Origin: Ferriphaselus sp. R-1 | Lineage (GTDB): Bacteria > Pseudomonadota > Gammaproteobacteria > Burkholderiales > Gallionellaceae | Assembly: GCF_000746095.1 (NCBI RefSeq) | Contig: NZ_JQKP01000001.1 | Location: forward strand, 401,729-465,728 | Direction: 5' to 3' | DNA length: 64,000 nucleotides | Shown here: in pieces, positions 19,837 through 27,881 of the stretch | Layout: the number at the start of each line of letters is the position of its first letter | Numbering within the stretch: position 1 is the first letter of the stretch | Position numbers and translations under genes: made by a program | The notes under the pieces: generated by a model | The model's input: the letters and a program-made list of their open reading frames with translations, nothing else | Databases searched by the model: none | Told to the model about the DNA's origin: nothing

Positions 19837-19866
19837 AGCGGGCAACGCAAGTTGCCCGCTTTTTTA
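19837..19866 (+). terminator. Rho-independent terminator of the porin gene
   Basis: A perfect ten-base stem (AGCGGGCAAC / GTTGCCCGCT) closes a GCAA tetraloop and is followed by a run of T. This is one of the strongest terminators in the window. Confidence 0.92.
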
Positions 19867-19936
19867 TGCGGCACGCAAAACAGCACCTGCGCACGGGTGT
19901 AAGATGGCGGCCATCGTGCTTTTCTGATCTTCTGCA

Positions 19937-20308
19937 ATGCCCAGCCGACCCAAACATCTCGACCTGTTTTCGATCAAACTACCCCTGCCGGGGTTCGTCT
20001 CCATCCTGCACCGCGTCAGCGGTGCCTTGCTGTTCCTGGCATTGCCGCTGCTGCTGTGGCTGTTGCAGCAAAGCCTGCGTTCGATCGAGACGTATACGCG
20101 CGTCAGCGAACTGCTGCAGTCCGGGCTGCTCAGGCTGGTGTTGCTGGGTTTACTTTGGGGATTCCTGCATCACCTGTGTGCAGGCATCCGTTATCTGTTG
20201 ATCGATGCGCACCTGGTCTCCGGCTTGGCGCAGGCACGCTCTTCGAGCTGGCTGGTGCTGGCCGTCAGCCTGTCATTGACTGCGTTGTTTGGAGTGAGGC
20301 TATGGTGA
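19937..20308 (+). CDS. sdhC: Succinate dehydrogenase cytochrome b556 subunit
   Basis: Membrane anchor of complex II, 123 residues with three transmembrane helices. The [12 protein letters not shown] segment (quinone site serine and arginine) and [12 protein letters not shown] (haem-ligand histidine region) are diagnostic. It overlaps sdhD by seven bases, so translation is coupled. Confidence 0.93.
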   Translation: MPSRPKHLDLFSIKLPLPGFVSILHRVSGALLFLALPLLLWLLQQSLRSIETYTRVSELLQSGLLRLVLLGLLWGFLHHLCAGIRYLLIDAHLVSGLAQARSSSWLVLAVSLSLTALFGVRLW

Positions 20309-20649
20309 ACCGGATGGTGACCGGCGCGCATTACGGTCTGCGCGATTGGCTGGCCCAGCGCGTGACCGCTGTGGCGATCGCCGCCTACAGTATCTTCGTC
20401 GGGGCTTGGCTGCTGCTCCATCCGCAACCCGGCTACGACGGCTGGACCGGGCTGTTCTCCAGCAACGTGATGCGTACGTTTTCGCTGCTGTTCCTGCTGG
20501 CGGTGTTCTACCACGCCTGGATAGGCGTGCGCGACATCGTGATGGACTACGTCAAACCAGCTTTCATTCGGCTGGCGATCCACGTCGTGGTCATCCTGCT
20601 GTTGGTGTTGTACACCCTTTGGTCGGTGCAAATTCTCTGGGGCATGTGA
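20302..20649 (+). CDS. sdhD: Succinate dehydrogenase membrane anchor subunit
   Basis: Second haem-binding anchor of complex II, 115 residues and three transmembrane helices. [19 protein letters not shown] at the start and [14 protein letters not shown] (haem ligand histidine, quinone-site region) identify it. The ATG lies inside the last codons of sdhC and the stop overlaps the sdhA start by one base (TGATG). Confidence 0.93.
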   Translation: MVNRMVTGAHYGLRDWLAQRVTAVAIAAYSIFVGAWLLLHPQPGYDGWTGLFSSNVMRTFSLLFLLAVFYHAWIGVRDIVMDYVKPAFIRLAIHVVVILLLVLYTLWSVQILWGM

Positions 20650-22412
20650 TGGCGGTCAACAAACGAACCTTTGATGTGGTGGTGGTGGGCGCGGGTGGCG
20701 CGGGGATGCGCGCGGCGCTCACGCTGGCGGAATCCGGCCTCAAGGTGGCGGTGCTGTCCAAGGTGTTCCCGACGCGCTCGCACACCGTGGCGGCGCAGGG
20801 CGGCATCGCGGCCGCGCTGGGCAACGTCAAGGAAGACAACTGGCTGTGGCATATGTACGACACGGTCAAGGGCTCCGACTATCTGGGCGACCAGGATGCC
20901 ATCGAGTTCATGTGCCGTGCCGCGCCCGAGGTGGTGTATGAACTGGAGCACTTCGGCATGCCCTTCGACCGGCTCGACAGCGGCAAGATCTACCAGCGCC
21001 CGTTCGGCGGCCACATGCAGGCCTTCGGGCGCGAGTCGGTGCCGCGCGCCTGCGCCGCCGCCGACCGTACCGGCCATGCGCTGCTGCACACGCTGTACCA
21101 GCGCAACGTGCGCGCCAACACCCATTTCTTCGTCGAATGGATGGCGCTCGATCTGGTGCGCGACGAGCACGGCGACGTGCTTGGTGTCACCGCACTGGAG
21201 ATCGAGACCGGCGAAGTCACGCTGTTCCACGCCCGCGCCACCTTGCTCGCCACCGGTGGGGCAGGGCGCATCTTCGCTTCCAGCACCAATGCCTACATCA
21301 ACACCGGCGACGGCCTCGGTATGGCGGCGCGTGCGGGCATCCCCTTGCAGGACATGGAGTTTTTCCAGTTCCACCCCACCGGTGTGTACGGCGCGGGCGT
21401 GCTGATCTCGGAGGGCGTGCGCGGCGAGGGTGGCTACCTCGTCAACAAAGACGGCGAGCGCTTCATGCCGCGCTATGCGCCGACCGCGCAGGACCTGGCC
21501 AGCCGCGACGTGGTGTCGCGCGCCATCGCCACCGAAATCAAGGAAGGGCGCGGCTGCGGCCCGCGCGCCGACCATGTACTGCTGAAAGTTGATCATGTCG
21601 GTGACGAGGTGATCCGTCATCGCCTCCCCGGCATCCGCGAGATTTCGCTCACGTTCGCTCACGTCGACCCGGCCAAAGCGCCTATCCCCGTCGTGCCCAC
21701 CGCGCATTACATGATGGGCGGCATTCCCACCAACCTGCACGGCCAGGTGGTCGCGCCCTACGGCACTGCGCCGGAAGAGGTGGTGCAAGGCCTGTACGCC
21801 ATCGGCGAATGCGCCTGTGTCTCGGTGCATGGCGCGAACCGGCTGGGCTGCAACTCCTTGCTCGATCTCATCGTGTTTGGCCGCGAAGCGGCGCGCCAGA
21901 TCGTCGAGGACTTGCAGCGCAACCCGCATCCCAAACGCTTGCCGGACGGCGCAGCCGACCCGGCACTGGCACGTCTGGCGCGACTGGAGAGCCAGCAGCA
22001 TGGCGAGCGCGTGGCCGAGGTCGGCGCGGCGATGCGCGAGGTGATGCAGACCCATTGCGGCGTGTTCCGCTTCCCCGAGCTGCTGGCCGAAGGCGTGGAC
22101 AAGATACGGGAAGTGGCGGAGCGCGCGCGCCAAACCGCTATCGGTGACAAGAGCCGGGTGTTCAACACCGCGCGCATCGAGGCCTTGGAGTTGGATAACC
22201 TGATCGAGGTGGCGCAAGCGACCATGGTTTCGGCTGCGGCCCGTACCGAGAGTCGTGGCGCGCACGCCCGTGCCGACTTCCCGCAGCGCGACGATGACCA
22301 TTGGTTGCGCCATTCGCTCTATTTCAGCGCCGATCAGCGCCTGGATTACAAGCCCGTGCGGCTGAAGCCACTGACGGTCGACTCCTTTCCGCCCAAGGCC
22401 CGGGTGTATTGA
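20649..22412 (+). CDS. sdhA: Succinate dehydrogenase flavoprotein subunit
   Basis: Oxidises succinate to fumarate in complex II. The N-terminus has the FAD dinucleotide motif [14 protein letters not shown]. The histidine that binds FAD covalently is in [12 protein letters not shown]. The substrate-site motifs HPTGVYGAG and RGEGGYLVN and the C-terminal [13 protein letters not shown] region are intact. 587 residues is normal. The usual next gene, the iron-sulfur subunit sdhB, is absent: an HDOD gene follows after a short gap. Confidence 0.96.
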   Translation: MAVNKRTFDVVVVGAGGAGMRAALTLAESGLKVAVLSKVFPTRSHTVAAQGGIAAALGNVKEDNWLWHMYDTVKGSDYLGDQDAIEFMCRAAPEVVYELEHFGMPFDRLDSGKIYQRPFGGHMQAFGRESVPRACAAADRTGHALLHTLYQRNVRANTHFFVEWMALDLVRDEHGDVLGVTALEIETGEVTLFHARATLLATGGAGRIFASSTNAYINTGDGLGMAARAGIPLQDMEFFQFHPTGVYGAGVLISEGVRGEGGYLVNKDGERFMPRYAPTAQDLASRDVVSRAIATEIKEGRGCGPRADHVLLKVDHVGDEVIRHRLPGIREISLTFAHVDPAKAPIPVVPTAHYMMGGIPTNLHGQVVAPYGTAPEEVVQGLYAIGECACVSVHGANRLGCNSLLDLIVFGREAARQIVEDLQRNPHPKRLPDGAADPALARLARLESQQHGERVAEVGAAMREVMQTHCGVFRFPELLAEGVDKIREVAERARQTAIGDKSRVFNTARIEALELDNLIEVAQATMVSAAARTESRGAHARADFPQRDDDHWLRHSLYFSADQRLDYKPVRLKPLTVDSFPPKARVY

Positions 22413-22476
22413 GGGCCGGGCTAAACTTTGCATGGCGGCTGCCGTTAGATGGGCAGATGGTCAGGGGGAGCTTGGT

Positions 22477-23325
22477 ATGAGACAAGGTATGCGGGGAGTG
22501 GATGACTGGGTGGCGTTCCTGAGCAAAGCCGATATTCCGGTGCTCAAGCGCACTGGGCGTGAGCTCGCGGTGTTGCGTCAGGATCCGGAGAAGTTGGGTG
22601 CCCGCAAGGTCGCCGAGGTCATTTCGCGGGACCCGTTGATGACCGTCAAGCTGTTGCGTTACCTCCAGTCACACAGAAGCCGGAACCAGACCAACGATGT
22701 GCTCGTGGTCGAGCAGGCGTTGATCATGCTTGGGCTGGACGTGTTCTTCAACCGGGTTCCAGCCGAACACTCGGTGGAGGAGGTGCTGCATACCCATCTT
22801 GATGCACTGACCAGTTTGTTGCATGTGGTGCATCGCGCTCATCGTGCCTCCGGCTATGCCCGTGAATGGGCCGTACTCCATCTGCATGACATGCATTATG
22901 AGGAGGTACGCATCGTTGCGCTGCTGCATGATTTGGCCGAGATGCTGATGTGGTGTTTCGAGCCCGAGGCGATGCTGGAAATCCGGCATATCCAACAACA
23001 CGACAAGGCATTGCGCAGCCGGGACGTGCAGAAACAGGTGCTGGGGTTTCCCTTGATCGAGTTGCAGCACGAGCTCGCGAAGGCGTGGAACCTGCCCGAG
23101 CTGCTGTTGAGTTTGAACGACACTGAGCATTCCCGCCATCCGCGCGTCCGCAACGTGGAGCTGGCGATCAATCTGGCGCGCCACTCGGCCAACGGCTGGG
23201 ATGATGCCGCCCTGCCGGACGATTACAAGGATATCGGTGAGTTGATTCGCATGTCGGCAGACGAGGTCATGGCCATGGTGGCGATGGAGTCGGGGGCCGC
23301 CTGCGACCTGAGTCGTCCCCACTGA
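22477..23325 (+). CDS. HDOD-domain signalling protein
   Basis: A 282-residue protein whose body matches the HDOD output domain. It has ISRDPLMTVKLLRYLQSH near the start, then LLHDLAEMLMW carrying an HD pair, and ELAKAWNLPELLL near the end. HDOD proteins are regulators linked to two-component and second-messenger signalling and usually lack hydrolase activity. I chose the ATG with GGGGGAG six bases upstream over an upstream in-frame start at 22432. It occupies the place where sdhB would be expected and shares the sdh strand, so read-through from sdhA is possible. Confidence 0.85.
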   Translation: MRQGMRGVDDWVAFLSKADIPVLKRTGRELAVLRQDPEKLGARKVAEVISRDPLMTVKLLRYLQSHRSRNQTNDVLVVEQALIMLGLDVFFNRVPAEHSVEEVLHTHLDALTSLLHVVHRAHRASGYAREWAVLHLHDMHYEEVRIVALLHDLAEMLMWCFEPEAMLEIRHIQQHDKALRSRDVQKQVLGFPLIELQHELAKAWNLPELLLSLNDTEHSRHPRVRNVELAINLARHSANGWDDAALPDDYKDIGELIRMSADEVMAMVAMESGAACDLSRPH

Positions 23326-23350
23326 ACAGGCGACGCATCGGGAGTGCGGC

Positions 23351-24700
23351 TCAGCGCATTCCCGGCATCATGCCCTTCATGCCGCGCATCATCTTGGCGA
23401 TGCCGCCCTTGCTGAACATCTTCATCATCTTTTGCGTCTGCTCGAACTGGCTGAGCAGTTGATTGACGTGCATCACCTGCACGCCCGCGCCCATCGCGAT
23501 GCGACGCTTGCGGCTGGCCTTGATGAGCTCCGGCTTGGCACGCTCCAGCGGGGTCATGGAATTGATGATGCCTTCGATGCGGTTGATGGCCTTGTCGTCC
23601 ACCTTGGCTCCGGCGGCGGCCTGCGACAGCTGGGCCGGTAGCTTGTCCATCATGGCGGACATGCCGCCCATCTTGCGCATCTGCACGATCTGCATCTTGA
23701 AGTCGTTGAGGTCGAAGCCCTTGCCGCTCTGCACCTTCTTGGCCAGCTTCTGCGCCTCTTCCACATCGACTTCGCGCTGCGCTTCCTCGATCAGCGACAA
23801 CACGTCGCCCATGCCCAGCACGCGTTGCGCCATGCGGTCGGGGTGGAAGGCTTCGAGGCCGGTCATCTTTTCGCTCACGCCGACGAACTTGATCGGCTTG
23901 CCGGTCACGTGACGCACCGACAGCGCCGCGCCGCCGCGTGCATCGCCGTCCAGCTTGGTGAGCACCACGCCGGTGAGCGGCAGCGCCTCGCCGAAGGCTT
24001 TGGCGGTGTTGACGGCATCCTGGCCGGTCATGGCATCGACCACGAACAGCGTCTCGATCGGCTTCATCGCGGCATGGAGCTGCTTGATCTCGTCCATCAT
24101 CGCCTCGTCGATGGCCAGACGACCGGCGGTATCGACGATCAGCACGTCGTGATAATGGCGGCGCGCCCAGTCATGCGCGGCACGGGCGATATCGACCGGC
24201 TTCTGGCTCAGGTCGGAGGGGAAGAAGTCGATCTCCAGTTGCAGCCCCAGGGTGCGCAGTTGCTCGATCGCCGCCGGGCGGTACACGTCGCAGGAGACCA
24301 GCAGCACCTTCTTTTTCTGTTGGTCGCGCAGCAGCTTGGCCAGCTTGCCGGTGGTCGTCGTTTTACCGGCGCCTTGCAGACCCGCCATCAGGATCACGGC
24401 GGGCGGCACGGTGTTGAAGTTCAGCCCGGCGTTCTCCTCGCCCATCAGCTTGGTCAGCTCGCGGTGCACCACGCCGATGAAGGCCTGTCCCGGCGACAGG
24501 CTGCCGATGACTTCCTGACCCAGCGCGGCCTCTTTCACCTGGCCGATGAACTGCTTCACTACGGGCAGCGCCACGTCGGCTTCTAGCAGGGCCAGACGCA
24601 CTTCGCGCAGCGCGTCCTGGATGTTGGTTTCGCTCAGGCGCGCTTGTCCGCGCAGGTTCTTGATGACACCGGAGAGGCGGCTGGTCAGGTTGTCTAGCAT
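23351..24700 (-). CDS. ffh: Signal recognition particle protein Ffh
   Basis: GTPase that binds 4.5S RNA and signal sequences and targets membrane proteins to SecYEG. N, G and M domains are all present: the P-loop GLQGAGKTTTTGKLAK near residue 102, DTAGRLAIDEAMM, and a methionine-rich C-terminus (MMKMFSKGG, MKGMMPGM). 449 residues is typical. It is divergent from the CcsA-like gene, a common betaproteobacterial arrangement. Confidence 0.97.
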   Translation of the reverse strand: MLDNLTSRLSGVIKNLRGQARLSETNIQDALREVRLALLEADVALPVVKQFIGQVKEAALGQEVIGSLSPGQAFIGVVHRELTKLMGEENAGLNFNTVPPAVILMAGLQGAGKTTTTGKLAKLLRDQQKKKVLLVSCDVYRPAAIEQLRTLGLQLEIDFFPSDLSQKPVDIARAAHDWARRHYHDVLIVDTAGRLAIDEAMMDEIKQLHAAMKPIETLFVVDAMTGQDAVNTAKAFGEALPLTGVVLTKLDGDARGGAALSVRHVTGKPIKFVGVSEKMTGLEAFHPDRMAQRVLGMGDVLSLIEEAQREVDVEEAQKLAKKVQSGKGFDLNDFKMQIVQMRKMGGMSAMMDKLPAQLSQAAAGAKVDDKAINRIEGIINSMTPLERAKPELIKASRKRRIAMGAGVQVMHVNQLLSQFEQTQKMMKMFSKGGIAKMMRGMKGMMPGMR

Positions 24701-24754
24701 GGCGATTTCGGAGATGGTGTAGAATTCCGCGCAGTCTAATCATCCTGACCTGAA

Positions 24755-25567
24755 ATGTCGAACCTTGATCTCTATTTGCTGACTTTTTTGTTGTACGGCG
24801 CCTTGGCGGTGTTCTTTTGGCGTGCGCAGATGCGGGGTGAGGGTGAGGCGCTGAACCGCAGTCTCATCGGCCATCTGGTGCTGGTGCCTTTGCTGACACA
24901 GGGTTATTTGTTGTCACATAGCCTGCGCATGCTGGGGGAGTTCAACTTCGGGCTGGCCAACGCCGTATCGCTCATTCTGTGGCTGACCATGCTGGTGTAC
25001 TGGCTGGCGCGCTTCTTCTACCCGATCTGCAGTTTGCAAACCTTGGTGTTGCCGCTGGCCGCCGTCGGCGTGATGTTGCCCGCCTTGTTCCCGGCGCTGC
25101 ATCCGCTCGATTACACGGTGACCCTGGCCTTTGAGGCACACATCGCAGCGGCCATGCTGGCTTACAGCCTGCTCACCATCGCGGTGCTGCATGCCGTTAT
25201 CATCTCCAGCGTGGAGAAGCGCCTGCATCATGGCAGCCTGCCCGCGCTGCTGCGCAATTTGCCGCCGCTGCTGGTGATGGAAAGCCTGCTGTTCCGCATC
25301 ATCGGCATCGGCTTCGTCGTGCTCACCTTCACCTTGGCTTCCGGCATGATGTTCTCCGAACAAGTGTTCGGCAAACCCTGGGAATTCAGCCACAAGACCG
25401 TGTTTGGCCTGCTTTCCTGGGCGGTGTTCGCCATCCTGCTGGTCGGCCATCATGTCTATGGCTGGCGTGGTCGCACCGCCGTGCGCTGGACTGTGGGCGG
25501 TTTCGCTTCCCTGTTGCTTGCTTACATCGGAACACAGTTCGTCTTGCAGATCCTACTGCACCGCTGA
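24755..25567 (+). CDS. CcsA/YpjD-like cytochrome c assembly family membrane protein
   Basis: A 270-residue polytopic inner-membrane protein with about eight hydrophobic segments, matching the cytochrome C assembly (CcmC/CcsA/YpjD) superfamily. Conserved histidine-containing segments (FEAHIAAAMLAYSLLTIA, EFSHKTVFGLLSWAVFAILL, GHHVYGWRGR) are visible. Its position beside ffh matches the YpjD-type proteins whose exact role is unclear, so I do not assign it to the cytochrome c maturation pathway. It ends at a strong hairpin. Confidence 0.85.
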   Translation: MSNLDLYLLTFLLYGALAVFFWRAQMRGEGEALNRSLIGHLVLVPLLTQGYLLSHSLRMLGEFNFGLANAVSLILWLTMLVYWLARFFYPICSLQTLVLPLAAVGVMLPALFPALHPLDYTVTLAFEAHIAAAMLAYSLLTIAVLHAVIISSVEKRLHHGSLPALLRNLPPLLVMESLLFRIIGIGFVVLTFTLASGMMFSEQVFGKPWEFSHKTVFGLLSWAVFAILLVGHHVYGWRGRTAVRWTVGGFASLLLAYIGTQFVLQILLHR

Positions 25568-25595
25568 CCCCGCAGAGTAGGGTGGTGCAAAAAGC

Positions 25596-25623
25596 AACGG
25601 CCCCGATCGACGGGGCCGTTTTG
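25596..25623. terminator. Bidirectional terminator between the CcsA-like gene and tRNA-Ser
   Basis: A perfect ten-base stem (AACGGCCCCG / CGGGGCCGTT) with loop ATCGA has T on its right side and, read from the other strand, GCTTTTTG. It can end transcripts from both the CcsA-like gene and the converging tRNA gene. Confidence 0.88.
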
Positions 25624-25627
25624 ATTC

Positions 25628-25717
25628 TGGCGGAAGCTGTGAGATTCGAACTCACGGAGGACTTGCGTCCTCGGCAGTTTTCAAGACTGCTGGTTTAAAC
25701 CACTCACCCAAGCTTCC
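25628..25717 (-). tRNA. tRNA-Ser (anticodon UGA)
   Basis: Read on the minus strand this is a complete class II tRNA. It has an acceptor stem GGAAGCT / AGCTTCC, a D arm, a five-pair anticodon stem GCAGT / ACTGC closing loop CTTGAAA (anticodon TGA), a long variable arm typical of tRNA-Ser, and a T arm GTGAG / CTCAC with TTCGAAT. The 3' CCA is encoded. It reads UCA and other UCN codons. Its first 37 bases are copied twice more in the adjacent upstream repeat. Confidence 0.97.
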
Positions 25718-25818
25718 AGATTTTGTACTACGCACTCAGGCGGCAGTTTTGGCTTCGGCATCACATTGGCTGCGCAAATATGAGCCTGCACCGCCATAAG
25801 CTGCTGTGCAGCGTATGG

Positions 25819-25855
25819 TCAAGACTGCTGGTTTAAACCACTCACCCAAGCTTCC
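25819..25855 (-). pseudogene. 5'-half copy 1 of tRNA-Ser
   Basis: Thirty-seven bases identical to the acceptor 5' strand, D arm and anticodon arm of the neighbouring tRNA-Ser, ending right after the anticodon TGA. The 3' half is missing. It lies 138 bases upstream of the intact gene and shares its upstream flank. Confidence 0.88.
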
Positions 25856-25956
25856 AGATTGTGTACTACGCACTCAGGCGGCAGTTTTGGCTTCGGCATC
25901 ACATTGGCTGGGCCAATATGAGCCTGCACCGCCATAAGCTGCTGCGCAGCGTATGG

Positions 25957-25993
25957 TCAAGACTGCTGGGTTAAACTACCAACCCAAGCTTCC
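25957..25993 (-). pseudogene. 5'-half copy 2 of tRNA-Ser, diverged
   Basis: A third copy of the tRNA-Ser 5' half. The D arm differs (GGGTTGG...AACCC), yet the changes keep and even lengthen D-stem pairing. Acceptor strand and anticodon arm are unchanged. Its upstream flank no longer matches the other units after a few bases. Confidence 0.8.
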
Positions 25994-26030
25994 GTATTTT
26001 TGCGGCGCGTATGGTAACCGAAACCGGGGC

Positions 26031-26414
26031 TCAGCGCATCAGTACGGCGGCGATGACGTGGCGGTCTTCGGCGACGAGGATGTTGTAGGTGCGGCAGACG
26101 GCGGCGGTGTCCATGAACTCGACCCCGATGCGGGCCTCGATCAGGGCGCGATACAGGCGCGGATGGGCGAAGCGTTGCTGGCTGCCGCTGCCGAGCAGCA
26201 GAACCTCAGGTTTTAGTTCGAGAAAGTAGTCGAAATCGGCGGCGGTGAGCGCGTCGAAGTCGTCCACTTTCCAGTCGCTACGCACCTGTCCGGCCATCAC
26301 CACCAGCGATTGCTCGTAGCGCTGGCCATTGACCGACACGTAACCATCGCCGTGGCCGGTGAAGATGTTCTGGTTGCCGTTCGAGGCGAGGTGTAGCTTC
26401 ACTGCGGTCTCCAT
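26031..26414 (-). CDS. Mth938 / Xcc1710-like domain protein
   Basis: A 127-residue small globular protein of the Mth938-like (DUF498) fold. The diagnostic segments are GYVSVNGQRYEQSLVVM at the start and PEVLLLGSGSQQRF in the middle, followed by GVEFMDTAAVCRTYNILVAEDR. The function is unknown; a relative in eukaryotes and alphaproteobacteria is a respiratory complex I assembly factor. It is divergent from alaA, as in many betaproteobacteria. Confidence 0.88.
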   Translation of the reverse strand: METAVKLHLASNGNQNIFTGHGDGYVSVNGQRYEQSLVVMAGQVRSDWKVDDFDALTAADFDYFLELKPEVLLLGSGSQQRFAHPRLYRALIEARIGVEFMDTAAVCRTYNILVAEDRHVIAAVLMR

Positions 26415-26444
26415 TTGCTGTAGGGGGCGCTGGCGCGGTAAAAT
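26415..26444 (+). promoter_or_regulatory. Sigma70-type promoter upstream of alaA
   Basis: TTGCTG and TAAAAT are separated by 18 bases and lie about 80 bases before the alaA ATG. The -35 element abuts the start codon of the divergent Mth938-like gene. Confidence 0.5.
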
Positions 26445-26525
26445 CGCGGCCTTTGTAGCCGGGTACGCCCAAGGCGGCGGATTTTACACCGCCTGCCGCA
26501 CCGGCTGTTGATTTGAAAGAGTGCG

Positions 26526-27779
26526 ATGACTTCCGAAAATACGAGCCCGACCGCGCGTCCGGTGCTGAAATCCGCCAAGCTGGCCAACGTCTGCTACGAC
26601 ATCCGTGGCCCGGTGATGGCGCGCGCCAAGCAGATGGAGGAAGACGGCCATCGCATCATCAAGCTGAACATTGGCAACCTGGCCCCGTTCGGCTTCGAGG
26701 CACCCGAAGAGATCCAGCAGGACGTGATCCACAACCTGCCGAATTCCTCTGGTTACTCCGATTCCAAGGGCCTGTTCGCAGCACGCAAGGCCATCATGCA
26801 CTACAGCCAGCAGAAGGGCATCAAGGGCGTGGGCATGGAAGACATCTACATCGGCAACGGCGCGTCCGAGCTGATCGTGATGGCGATGCAGGGCCTGCTC
26901 AACACCGGCGACGAAGTGCTGGTGCCCGCGCCCGACTATCCGCTGTGGACGGCGGCGGTGACGCTGGCGGGCGGCACGCCGCGCCATTACATCTGCGACG
27001 AGGCGAACGAGTGGATGCCCGATCTGGCTGACATGCGCAGCAAGATCACGCCGAACACGCGCGCCATCGTCATCATCAACCCGAACAACCCGACCGGGGC
27101 GCTGTATTCCGACGAGCTGCTGCACGAGATCATCGCGATCGCCCGCGAGCACAGCCTGATCGTCTTCGCCGACGAGATCTACGACAAGATGCTGTACGAC
27201 GGCGCGACGCACACGTCCATCGCCTCGCTGGCCGAGGATGTGCTGTTCGTCACCCTGAACGGCCTGTCCAAGAACTACCGTGCCTGCGGCTACCGCGCCG
27301 GCTGGATGATCGTCTCCGGCAACAAGAAGCCGGCGCAGGATTACCTCGACGGCCTGACCATTCTGGCTTCGATGCGCCTGTGCTCCAACGTGCCGGGCCA
27401 GTTTGCCATCCAGACCGCGCTGGGCGGCTATCAGAGCATCAACGATCTGGTCGCCCCCGGCGGTCGTCTGGCCAAGCAGCGTGATCTGGCGTACAAGCTG
27501 CTGACCGACATCCCCGGCGTGACCTGCGTCAAGCCCAAGGCGGCGCTGTACCTGTTCCCCAGACTTGATCCGGAGATGTATCCCATCGAGGACGACCAGA
27601 AGTTCATCCTCGAACTGCTGGAAACCGAGAAGGTGCTAGTGGTGCAGGGCAGCGGTTTCAACTGGAAGAGCCCGGACCATTTCCGCGTGGTGTTCCTGCC
27701 GAACGCCGACGACCTGGAAGAGGCCATCGCCCGCATCGCCCGCTTTCTGGAAAGCTATCGCAAGCGGCACGGAAAATAA
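26526..27779 (+). CDS. alaA: Glutamate-pyruvate aminotransferase AlaA-like
   Basis: A fold-type I PLP aminotransferase of 417 residues that makes alanine from pyruvate and glutamate. The PLP lysine is in NGLSKNYRACGYRAGWM near residue 247. NPNNPTGALY and FADEIYDKMLYDG provide the ring-stacking and aspartate contacts, and the C-terminus carries the carboxylate-binding arginine in DHFRVVFLP. Sequence style is AlaA/YfbQ rather than AspC. It precedes hom and thrC, the usual betaproteobacterial order. Confidence 0.92.
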   Translation: MTSENTSPTARPVLKSAKLANVCYDIRGPVMARAKQMEEDGHRIIKLNIGNLAPFGFEAPEEIQQDVIHNLPNSSGYSDSKGLFAARKAIMHYSQQKGIKGVGMEDIYIGNGASELIVMAMQGLLNTGDEVLVPAPDYPLWTAAVTLAGGTPRHYICDEANEWMPDLADMRSKITPNTRAIVIINPNNPTGALYSDELLHEIIAIAREHSLIVFADEIYDKMLYDGATHTSIASLAEDVLFVTLNGLSKNYRACGYRAGWMIVSGNKKPAQDYLDGLTILASMRLCSNVPGQFAIQTALGGYQSINDLVAPGGRLAKQRDLAYKLLTDIPGVTCVKPKAALYLFPRLDPEMYPIEDDQKFILELLETEKVLVVQGSGFNWKSPDHFRVVFLPNADDLEEAIARIARFLESYRKRHGK

Positions 27780-27786
27780 CCCGGTT

Positions 27787-27858
27787 GTGAGACGTAAGAC
27801 GTAAGTCATGAGTTAAATCCGCGCAGCGGACAAAACCAACTTACGTCTCACGTCTCAC
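27787..27858. repeat. Inverted repeat (20-base arms) between alaA and hom
   Basis: Arms at 27787-27806 and 27839-27858 are inverted copies with one mismatch, each built from a doubled GAGACGTAAG-like decamer. A second hairpin (TCCGC-GCA-GCGGA) is nested between them. The transcript would fold into a long stem before hom. It may be a mobile palindromic repeat or an RNA processing site. Confidence 0.85.
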
Positions 27859-27881
27859 GACTAATAACTTAGGAATCACAC

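Larger units (their letters stand above)
25681..26010 (-). repeat. Tandem 138-base repeat containing the 5' half of tRNA-Ser and its upstream DNA
   Basis: Two full units (25681-25818 and 25819-25956) differ at only four positions, and a third, partial and more diverged unit begins at 25957. Each unit holds the 37-base 5' half of tRNA-Ser, broken exactly after the anticodon, plus about 100 bases that lie upstream of the tRNA on the minus strand. Only the first unit continues into a complete tRNA. The units also contain a short hairpin (GCTGC-N3-GCAGC). This accounts for the 313-base gap between the tRNA and the next gene; I see no protein gene in it. Confidence 0.9.

Noticed and set aside
20547..22433. 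A 628-codon open frame on the minus strand opposite sdhA
   Set aside because: It is a GC-driven shadow of sdhA. The product has no recognisable domain and is rich in histidine, arginine and glutamine, as expected from antisense of a GC-rich gene.
25681..26010. Possible CRISPR array
   Set aside because: The unit is 138 bases, tandem without variable spacers, and contains tRNA sequence. No cas genes are nearby.
26439..26525. Riboswitch in the alaA leader
   Set aside because: The leader has GC-rich short repeats (GGCGGCGGATTTTACACCGCC) that can pair, but no known riboswitch core is visible.
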